NCBI GenBank assembly: GCA_013204105.1
Contig: JABMOM010000005.1
Location: 1 to 50,520, forward strand
Length of the DNA: 50,520 nucleotides
DNA from: Flavobacteriales bacterium
GTDB taxonomy: Bacteria; Bacteroidota; Bacteroidia; Flavobacteriales_G; Salibacteraceae
Direction of reading: 5' to 3'
Positions 44,027-50,520 of this stretch are shown piece by piece. Every line of letters begins with the position of its first letter. The stretch's first letter is position 1. The translations under genes were made by a program, and so were the position numbers. A model generated the notes under the pieces. It searched no databases. It was not told the DNA's origin and saw only the letters and a program-made list of their open reading frames with translations.

Positions 44027-47000
44027 TTAAGCCTTGGACACGAACCACATCTGAATCTCACCTTTGCCCTTCGCTTCAATTTTTCCACGATTTTCAAATG
44101 AAAATTGAGAATCTTCTTTGATTAATTCATACGTAGACTGACTTATGTTTACTTGGCCAACGCCACCCGAAGATTCCATGCGGCTGGCGGTGTTGACGGT
44201 GTCTCCCCATATGTCATATTGAAATTTCTTTATACCAACAATTCCAGCAACTAGAGGTCCTGTATGTACACCAATTCGGATTTCGAAATAAGGAAGACCT
44301 TTCTCGATCTTTAGTGCTTTTCCTGATTCCACAAAATCACGTATTTCAAAAGCCGCTTCTACAACATCTGTGGCATGGGTCTCATTGGGCGTCGGCAAAC
44401 CTCCGGCAGCCATGTACGCATCTCCTATTGTCTTGATTTTCTCGATGCCATATTTCTCCATAATCTCGTCGAACTTCGAAAAACAGACATTGAGGTCGTT
44501 TACCAATTCTTCTGGACTGAGTTTCTCGGCCATAGCAGTAAACCCTTTAAAGTCTGAAAAAAGGACGGTAGCATGTTCAATCATTTGGGCATCAGCATGA
44601 CCTTTTTCCTTAAGTTCTTCGGCAATTTCGCTAGGAAGGATATTCAACAAAAGCTCTTCTGAGCGGTCTTTTTCTTTTTCAATTTCATCTCTCTGCTGGC
44701 GAATTTCGATTGTTGCTACATCCACTTCGTGCTCCAATTCTTTTTGCCTTGCTTTCAGACTAGCTATGCGCCAACGGAATATCAGATATAATATTAGCAA
44801 AGCACCTAAAACATAAATAGTTCTTGCCCACCAAGTATGCCACCAAGGAGGATGGATCGTAAATTCATACTCCAATGCTTCGCTCCATTCTCCACTTTCG
44901 CCAATGGCTCGCACTTTAAATTTATATACGCCATACGGCAGGTTACGATAATCTGCTTTTCCCTCTTCTGTTGGTTTGCTCCACTTTGTGCTCAGCCCAT
45001 TTATAATGTAACTGTATCGTATTTTATGCGGCGCTACCCAATCAATAGCATTAAAATGAAATGTAAGATGGTTCTTATCGTGAGGAAGTTCTAGATTGAG
45101 TGGATAGTTCGCGAATCGCTGCACACCGCTGAATTCAATTTCATCGTTCAACCTGCTAGTGATGTTGCGGTAATCAATATATTGTTCATCAATATCCACT
45201 TGTCTCATAAATAAGGCAGGTGGCAGGCTGGATACAGAAGCATTATTCAGATCCAACATGGTTAAGCTTTGGGCGGCACCCCACCACATACGATTTTTAC
45301 TATCTAAGCCCACGCCGTTCACCATGCATTCCATGCCTTTAAGGCCGTCAGCTTTGTTTAAGGAATTAATTGTAACCTTTTCATGTATTTGATCGTGCTT
45401 TGTATCGGGTGCGTCACTCTTGCTATAGATAATGCTTGCTAATCCAGATTGGGTTCCTACCCAAATGGTTCCAACTTTATCCTCTTTTAAAGACCTGACA
45501 TTATTATTGGATAGGCCTTCTTTTTCTGTAAAATGGGTAAAGGATTCTCCGTTGAACTTGCTTACTCCTCCACCATCCGTGCCGACCAAAATGTTTCCGT
45601 CTTTATCCTTTATTAGAGCGGTGACCATATTATTACTTAATCCTTCTTTCTCTGTAAAATAGGTGATCGATTCCCCATCATAGCGGATTGCTCCAGAACC
45701 AAAAGTGCCGACCCAAATGTTTCCGTCTTTGTCTTCCAGAATTGATAGAGCAGTATTTTTTATAAATAAGCCTTCATCTTCGCTGAAATGGGTAAATACT
45801 TCTCCGTTGTACATACATAACCCACTCCCGGATAAGAACCAAATGTTTCCGTCTTTATCCTCCAAAATATCCGTGACGCCATTGAATAAGCCCCCTTTCT
45901 CTGTAAAATGCGTAATGGATTCTCCATTAAAAAGATCTACCCCTCCGAACATCATTCCCATCCAAATGTTTCCGGCCTTATCTTCTAACAAGGACACAAC
46001 CCAATCACTGGATAAGCCTTCTTTCTGAGTGATATTTGTAAAAAATCGCCCATCATAACGGCTTATTCCACCACCCATGGTTCCGAACCAAATGTTTCCG
46101 GTTCTATCTTCTACCATGGACCAGACATCATTTTTCGACAATCCCCTTTTCTCAGTAAAATGTGTGAAAGATTCTACAACTAAGTGGTTTACTCCTCCAC
46201 CCGAGGTTGTGATCCACAGATTTCCGGCTTTATCCTCAATAATATCCGAGACGGCGTTACTTGATAAACCTTCATTCTCTGTAAAATGCGTAAAGTAGCT
46301 TCCATCGTATCGGTTTACGCCCCCGTCCTCCGTTCCGATCCATATGTTTCCAACCTTATCCTCTACCAAGGACTTGACGGTATTCTTCGACAAACCCTCA
46401 TTCTGTGTGAAATGGGTAAAGGAATGCCCATCATAACGGCTTACTCCGCCTCCATATGTTCCGATCCATATGTTTCCAACTTTATCCTCTATTATAGACC
46501 TGACATTATTATTGGATAAGCCTTCTTTCTCAGTGAAATACGTAAAGGACTTTCCATCAAATCGGCATATTCCTTCTACGGTTCCGATCCAAAGGTTACC
46601 GCCTTTATCCTCTGTCATGCAGGTAACCTGGTTATTGATCAAGCCTTCTTTCTCCGTAAAATGTGTAAAAGACACTCCGTCATAGCGGCTTACGCCTCCA
46701 CCCCCAGTATTGAGCCAGAGATTTCCCTCTTTATCCTCTAAATAGATTGCGCTACCTTCTTGTTCTGTAAAATAGGTAAATGAGCCTCCATCATATCGGA
46801 TCGATCCAACACCATAAGCACCGAACCAGATGTTTCCTTCCTTGTCTTCTAAAATTGAGTAGGTGGTATTAATATTTAAGCCTTCATGCTTTGTGAAATG
46901 GGTAAAGGACTTACCATCATAGCGGCATACACCTCCAACAATTCCAAACCAAAGGTTACCCTCTTTGTCTTCTAAGATGGAAGTTGAGCGGGAAGATTCC

Positions 47001-47575
47001 ATGCCTTGATCGGCATCTAAGTATTGTAAATTAGTTATGGCCGCATCCATTTGGGCTGGTGGTAAGGCTTTTATCGGTTGAGGCAAATTTATCGCTACAG
47101 TTTTGCCAATTGCAGGAATGGGTATACCGGTTTGTATGGTGTCGCCTGATTTGTTTAGCTTATAATGAGAAGTGTCGCCTTTGGTGATTTCTTTGAGCAA
47201 TATCGTAGTTAAGGAGTCTTTATTTACCGCTATTATCGTTAGGTCATCTGGTATTTTGTGAACGTTGGAGTGAGCGTTAATACTGCTTACTGGTATTGTT
47301 AGTTGAACAACTATTGGCTCAGCAACACTGTCGGGGTGGATAGCTTTACCTTGAATAGGAATTGGGACTCCTGTTATCAGAGTGTCACCAGTTTTTGTAA
47401 TGATGGGTTTTATACTGTCGCCGGTTACCGTGTTAATTTTGTAGCCTCCGTTCGTGGTCAACGGCACGGTTTGGGGCTGTGGGTATAGTGGTTCTGGTAA
47501 GGTGTCGCTTGTTTTATTATCTGTACATGCTGCAAGTAGCAGCATGGGAAGGATATATTTAAATCTTGTTTTCAT
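44027..47575 (-). CDS. lipoprotein-like Reg_prop/Y_Y_Y/adenylate cyclase fusion
   Basis: A 1182-residue sensor enzyme. It begins with a lipobox-like sequence (PMLLLAAC, Cys 17), then a short duplicated region with KTGDTLITGVPIPIQGK and KSGDTIQTGIPIPAIGK. About 13 two-component-regulator propeller units of about 41 residues follow (200-760), each like EDKxGNIWxGTxGGGVSRYDG with FTHFTEKEGLS; then a Y_Y_Y domain (about 850-915), a TM helix (about 930-950), a coiled coil and a class III cyclase (about 975-1182). Metal ligands D1008 and D1052, ATP-type K1048 and D1121, and N1128 and R1132 are present. An outside signal read by the propeller probably controls cAMP production. Lipid anchoring and a later TM helix together would be unusual. 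Confidence 0.9.
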   Translation of the reverse strand: MKTRFKYILPMLLLAACTDNKTSDTLPEPLYPQPQTVPLTTNGGYKINTVTGDSIKPIITKTGDTLITGVPIPIQGKAIHPDSVAEPIVVQLTIPVSSINAHSNVHKIPDDLTIIAVNKDSLTTILLKEITKGDTSHYKLNKSGDTIQTGIPIPAIGKTVAINLPQPIKALPPAQMDAAITNLQYLDADQGMESSRSTSILEDKEGNLWFGIVGGVCRYDGKSFTHFTKHEGLNINTTYSILEDKEGNIWFGAYGVGSIRYDGGSFTYFTEQEGSAIYLEDKEGNLWLNTGGGGVSRYDGVSFTHFTEKEGLINNQVTCMTEDKGGNLWIGTVEGICRFDGKSFTYFTEKEGLSNNNVRSIIEDKVGNIWIGTYGGGVSRYDGHSFTHFTQNEGLSKNTVKSLVEDKVGNIWIGTEDGGVNRYDGSYFTHFTENEGLSSNAVSDIIEDKAGNLWITTSGGGVNHLVVESFTHFTEKRGLSKNDVWSMVEDRTGNIWFGTMGGGISRYDGRFFTNITQKEGLSSDWVVSLLEDKAGNIWMGMMFGGVDLFNGESITHFTEKGGLFNGVTDILEDKDGNIWFLSGSGLCMYNGEVFTHFSEDEGLFIKNTALSILEDKDGNIWVGTFGSGAIRYDGESITYFTEKEGLSNNMVTALIKDKDGNILVGTDGGGVSKFNGESFTHFTEKEGLSNNNVRSLKEDKVGTIWVGTQSGLASIIYSKSDAPDTKHDQIHEKVTINSLNKADGLKGMECMVNGVGLDSKNRMWWGAAQSLTMLDLNNASVSSLPPALFMRQVDIDEQYIDYRNITSRLNDEIEFSGVQRFANYPLNLELPHDKNHLTFHFNAIDWVAPHKIRYSYIINGLSTKWSKPTEEGKADYRNLPYGVYKFKVRAIGESGEWSEALEYEFTIHPPWWHTWWARTIYVLGALLILYLIFRWRIASLKARQKELEHEVDVATIEIRQQRDEIEKEKDRSEELLLNILPSEIAEELKEKGHADAQMIEHATVLFSDFKGFTAMAEKLSPEELVNDLNVCFSKFDEIMEKYGIEKIKTIGDAYMAAGGLPTPNETHATDVVEAAFEIRDFVESGKALKIEKGLPYFEIRIGVHTGPLVAGIVGIKKFQYDIWGDTVNTASRMESSGGVGQVNISQSTYELIKEDSQFSFENRGKIEAKGKGEIQMWFVSKA

Positions 47576-47609
47576 TGATATGATCTTCTCGGTGATGGCA
47601 TATATCGTT

Positions 47610-47649
47610 CCTGGCTAAACTGCGTTTTAATGCAGTTCAGGTTTTGTTG
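47610..47649. repeat. attC-like hairpin between cyclase and phosphatase genes
   Basis: AACTGC (47618-47623) pairs with GCAGTT (47632-47637), and CCTG (47610-47613) with CAGG (47638-47641), with GCTA bulged on the left. AGGTTTTGTTG (47639-47649) equals the motif at 43996-44006. It fills most of the 92 bp between the two genes. Confidence 0.55.
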
Positions 47650-47667
47650 GCAAATCGCGTTTTAGCT

Positions 47668-49497
47668 CTATACACCGAAACCAAAAATGCACACATCATC
47701 AATTTGTTCCAGGCTGCCCTTCCAATTTTCAAAATTTTCATTAAGAATTGTCTTCTGATCTTTCATTTTCTTATCCTGCAAGGAAAGTAATAGCGTCTTG
47801 AGCGCCTTGGTTCTGAATTTCTTTCCCTTTTCTCCTCCGAATTGATCTGCATACCCATCCGAAAAAATGTAGATGTTGTCTCCTCTTTCCAGCTGTAGAG
47901 TATGGGTAGTGAATAGGCTAGATGTTTCAAATTTCCCTATAGGTTGTTTATCAGCTTTAGTTTCTAATACTTCACCTTTTCTTACTATCCATAACGGATT
48001 ATTTGCGCCAGAATATTTTAGTGTATTTCCCATTAATGTGCACAAGGCGATGTCCATCCCATCTTTAACCTCTCCCTTCTTTGATGTGTCAAATTGTTGA
48101 ATAACGATCTCCCTTGTTTGGTCAAGTATTTTACCAGGTTCCGTTAGGCCATATTCTCTCACTGAGCGACTTAGCGCATTATTACATACAACGCTAACCA
48201 TTGCTCCAGGCACCCCATGACCCGTACAGTCAGCAACTGCAAACATTAGCGTTTCATTTTTTTCTTGAACCCAGTAGAAATCTCCTGCAACCACATCTTT
48301 GGGTTTGTACAGCATAAACGAATTTTTTAGATATCTCTGAATCAATTTTTCAGAGGGTAATATTGCATTTTGTATGCGCTTAGCATAAGAAATGCTATCC
48401 GTGATTTCTTTGTGGGCTGCCTCAATTATTGCTTTTTGTTTTTGAATTTGTTCGTTTTTAATATCGTAAATATTTTGAAGTTGTGTTGAGTTTAGACTTA
48501 TTTGAAGCAAGTCATACTTAGTGTAGAATTTTGAAGATTTTTTCCATTCGTTATTCTTTGCATACGCTTGAGCAAGCAACTGATGGCAAGCCATTAATTT
48601 CGCATTTGATTTATACTTAACGCACAACCCTAAAGCTTCCTCAAGAGTAGATATAGCGAGGCCTGTCTGCTCCAATTCTAGCTGAGTTTTTCCTAGATTA
48701 ATTAGGCTTGTGGAAGCTGCGCTTTTTAAGTTTGAATCCATCCTTAACTGATAACTCTCCTTTAAGCTTTTCGCAGCATTAATAAAATCCTTTTTATTGT
48801 GGTAGTAAACTCCTAAATCACAGTAACTCCGACTTATTTGAGAGACTGTAAGACCTTCTATTGACAAAGATTTATCAAGAAATAACTTGCACTGTTCTAA
48901 ATCCTTTCGGTTAAGGAAAAGATTAGCCATTCCATTGTAGGCCCTAAATAATCCTGAACTATGACTCAACCTATCTGCTTCATTCGCAGCTTGTTCGTAG
49001 TTTTTCTTAGCCGCTTCAAAATCATTTATATATACATCAATTTCGGCCAGTTGATAATACCCCAAGCCTTTGAAGATTGCAAATTCCCCATTGCTGTCAA
49101 GGTTTTCCATTCCAACAGTAAAATGCCTTACCGAAATATCAAGGTTTCCCAAGCTTCTGTTGCTTCTGCCGTAGAACATATTTGCCATAGCAAAAAGGTC
49201 ATTGCAAGCCGATCCCTTTAATATTTCCATGGCATTTTCCAAGGGCTGTAAGCTGGCTTCAAAATTGGCGTTGAAGTAGCTTTTCATTCCATCAGAAAAC
49301 AATCGAATTCCTCTGATCATGGGAGTTTCAGTTTCCCAAAGATGACACGTGTCTTCAATTCGCTTAGCGTACTCTTCAATTAATTTTAGGTTTCCTGAAG
49401 AAAGCAATTCTGAGTAACGCGCTGTTAAAGGGATTAGTTTGAAACAATCTGTTTTGCTTTCACTCAATAATTGTTCTATTTGTTCGTCCATAATCAA
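47668..49497 (-). CDS. TPR-SpoIIE (PP2C-like) serine phosphatase
   Basis: A 609-residue cytoplasmic protein. The N-terminal half (about 20-340) is TPR-like helices, then a linker helix with SISYAKRIQNAILP, common in Bacteroidota SpoIIE proteins. The PP2C/SpoIIE domain (about 385-609) has GDFYW, AVADCTGHGVPGA, DGMDIAL, FSDGYADQFGG and QIDDVCIFGFG, the metal-binding Asp residues being in these motifs. It should remove phosphate from a Ser/Thr of a partner such as an anti-anti-sigma factor; none is encoded nearby. It is transcribed toward the cyclase gene. Confidence 0.92.
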   Translation of the reverse strand: MIMDEQIEQLLSESKTDCFKLIPLTARYSELLSSGNLKLIEEYAKRIEDTCHLWETETPMIRGIRLFSDGMKSYFNANFEASLQPLENAMEILKGSACNDLFAMANMFYGRSNRSLGNLDISVRHFTVGMENLDSNGEFAIFKGLGYYQLAEIDVYINDFEAAKKNYEQAANEADRLSHSSGLFRAYNGMANLFLNRKDLEQCKLFLDKSLSIEGLTVSQISRSYCDLGVYYHNKKDFINAAKSLKESYQLRMDSNLKSAASTSLINLGKTQLELEQTGLAISTLEEALGLCVKYKSNAKLMACHQLLAQAYAKNNEWKKSSKFYTKYDLLQISLNSTQLQNIYDIKNEQIQKQKAIIEAAHKEITDSISYAKRIQNAILPSEKLIQRYLKNSFMLYKPKDVVAGDFYWVQEKNETLMFAVADCTGHGVPGAMVSVVCNNALSRSVREYGLTEPGKILDQTREIVIQQFDTSKKGEVKDGMDIALCTLMGNTLKYSGANNPLWIVRKGEVLETKADKQPIGKFETSSLFTTHTLQLERGDNIYIFSDGYADQFGGEKGKKFRTKALKTLLLSLQDKKMKDQKTILNENFENWKGSLEQIDDVCIFGFGV

Positions 49498-49600
49498 TAG
49501 AGTAGTTCGACTTAGTATAAGGGATTAATTTTTCTATTCGAGTTAGAACAATTGTCGAGTTTTTGCATAGTTATCATCTAGTGGATCTTTATCATTAATT

Positions 49601-49790
49601 CAACGGTTTAGCTATGGTTAGTATGGGATTCTGAGAAATGAACTTTTGGACTTGCACTTAGCCAAAACTTTTTATTTTGTTTTATATTTTCATTTTATAA
49701 AGCCAAATCAAAAGATTTGGCGGACTTAGTTTAAAGCTCTAAACTTTGAGGTAACCACTAAAAACCACGTATTAACTGTAGCCATTGTTG
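49601..49790. repeat. long imperfect attC-like hairpin element
   Basis: CAACGGT (49601-49607) pairs with ATTGTTG (49784-49790), and GCTATGGTTAGTATG (49611-49625) with CGTATTAACTGTAGC (49768-49782), about 22 bp with several G-U pairs and a small internal loop. The 142-nt inside holds a perfect stem GCCAAATC (49702-49709) / GATTTGGC (49714-49721). The right end continues GTTGGCGGTAG. The left arm shares 16 identical bases with 43955-43970. The remainder of the 324-bp gap 49498-49821 shows no gene. Confidence 0.7.
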
Positions 49791-49821
49791 GCGGTAGTTT
49801 TTGTTTTTTCCTTTTTTCATT

Positions 49822-50481
49822 TTATTCAAATTTCTCCAGAATAATGTTTCGAGTTCCCCTTAAAATATTGTTCTCATCTTTTGTTAAGGATATTATATTT
49901 GAAAACCCTCCACTTCTCTTAACACTCTTTTTGTATTCATCAGTAACCCTTGGGTCGTCAGAAAACCAGATTGCTGTTAGCCAATATTCAGGATAATCAG
50001 GGCCTTGGACGTTATAATGGATATGTGCTGGTTCTCCTCCATGACTGTGATAAGGAGCAGGTCGAATTGTTTCTAATTCGTATTTACCATTTGAATTTGT
50101 TTTCATCCAACCTCTTAAATATCCGTGGTATTGCCCATTTCCTTTTTCATCCCCTCTTTTTGGATAAATCCCTTCATTGTTGGTATGATGAACATAAACG
50201 ACTATGTCCTTTGCAGGAGTTTTGCCGTCAGGAAGAAATATGGTTCCAGAAATAATAAGCTTTTCACCAAGTTCTCCTTCGGGTGGAATAACCGTATTCC
50301 AAGAGACATTTTCAGGTGCCTCTGAAGTTCCACACCAATTACAGTCCTCTTGATTAATGCTTTCTATTATAGATTCGGATATTAAAGTGTTGTCGGACTT
50401 CTTAACTGAAAGTGAATAAGAATTAAGAGTGAGGCATAAACTTGTAATGTAAAGAATTAATATTTTTTTTTGAACAATCAT
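49822..50481 (-). CDS. exported intradiol ring-cleavage dioxygenase-like protein
   Basis: A 219-residue protein with a signal peptide (about 1-24) and the dioxygenase beta sandwich of the protocatechuate 3,4-dioxygenase family. Likely Fe(III) ligands are the Tyr of GIYPKRG, the Tyr of RPAPYHSHG and the two His of PAHIHYNV. A CNWCGTSEAP segment just after the signal peptide is usual for secreted bacterial members. The substrate is unknown; secreted members are thought to act on catechols or related phenolics outside the cytoplasm. It is flanked by GTTGGCGGTAG (left, 49788-49798) and TACTGCCAAC (right, 50511-50520), inverted relative to each other. Confidence 0.9.
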   Translation of the reverse strand: MIVQKKILILYITSLCLTLNSYSLSVKKSDNTLISESIIESINQEDCNWCGTSEAPENVSWNTVIPPEGELGEKLIISGTIFLPDGKTPAKDIVVYVHHTNNEGIYPKRGDEKGNGQYHGYLRGWMKTNSNGKYELETIRPAPYHSHGGEPAHIHYNVQGPDYPEYWLTAIWFSDDPRVTDEYKKSVKRSGGFSNIISLTKDENNILRGTRNIILEKFE

Positions 50482-50502
50482 TGCTCTTGAATTTTCGTGT
50501 CT

Positions 50503-50520
50503 CTAGTAATTACTGCCAAC
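50503..50520. repeat. right-hand copy of the junction motif, cut by the window edge
   Basis: CTAGTAATTACTGCCAAC ends the window. Its reverse complement GTTGGCAGTA resembles GTTGGCGGTA at 49788, and its forward form resembles 43220-43237. A further element of the same kind probably begins here. Confidence 0.5.

Noticed and set aside
45430-46990. Regular near-identical repeats that at first look like a CRISPR or minisatellite
   Set aside because: They are in frame and encode about 41-residue propeller units of the cyclase fusion; unit length and divergence do not fit CRISPR.
43955-49790. Canonical integron attC sites
   Set aside because: The folded spacers lack RYYYAAC and GTTRRRY cores at the expected ends, and no IntI-type gene is seen. 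Kept only as an attC-like hypothesis.

Overview
The window is chromosomal DNA of a Bacteroidota bacterium, most likely in or near the order Flavobacteriales (inference). The evidence is: cell-surface proteins with C-terminal domains typical of the type IX secretion system (T9SS); promoter-like -7 elements of the TAnnTTTG kind; the order acpP-fabF-rnc-(IPExxxVDY-like)-pyk; an HYC_CC_PP protein next to a heavy-metal-domain protein and a TonB receptor; and a phenylacetate gene set interspersed with der and era.

Layout. 1-8.7 kb holds the 5' part of tRNA-Val, a large Na+/H+ antiporter with a C-terminal cyclic-nucleotide-binding-like domain, purN, a nitroreductase carrying the iodotyrosine deiodinase Glu/Tyr/Lys triad, acpP, fabF, rnc, a small IPExxxVDY-like protein and pyk. 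8.7-15.5 kb is accessory: two secreted or lipid-anchored proteins, a VOC protein, a glycosyltransferase, a small T9SS-tail-like ORF, an AlkB-type hydroxylase, a coiled-coil lipoprotein and a lipid kinase. 15.5-18.6 kb is a metal-related operon (HYC_CC_PP protein, HMA-domain protein, TonB receptor). 18.6-27.4 kb holds der, era and the paa genes (thiolase, PaaI, PaaH, PaaG, PaaD, PaaC), with a divergent PBP4-type carboxypeptidase. paaC begins the paaCD unit with its own promoter-like site, and paaA, paaB, paaE, paaZ and paaK are not in the window.

27.5-38.4 kb carries two T9SS cargo proteins (one of about 1510 residues), a two-component system, and a divergent operon of a GEVED-domain secreted protein, a His-rich lipoprotein and a lipid-anchored cytochrome c/beta-propeller protein. 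The divergent promoter region holds three tandem 11-bp units, each with CTTA at the same position, which look like a binding site for the OmpR/PhoB-type regulator encoded next door. 38.5-40.4 kb is a TPR adenylate cyclase, followed by a frameshifted small lipoprotein gene and nhaB.

From about 40.5 kb the DNA is visibly more AT-rich. From 43 kb to the end, single genes all lie on the minus strand: a four-helix-bundle sensor without an output domain, a propeller/Y_Y_Y/adenylate cyclase fusion, a TPR-SpoIIE phosphatase and an exported intradiol dioxygenase. They are separated by foldable intergenic elements that share short motifs, including one 16-nt identical match between two junctions 5.6 kb apart. 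This resembles an array of single-gene cassettes with attC-like spacers, but the spacers lack the canonical integron core sites and no integrase is visible. This is the best candidate in the window for something not well described.

Coordinates and starts were set by reading the sequence. Functional names rest on recognised motifs and family resemblance, not on a database search.
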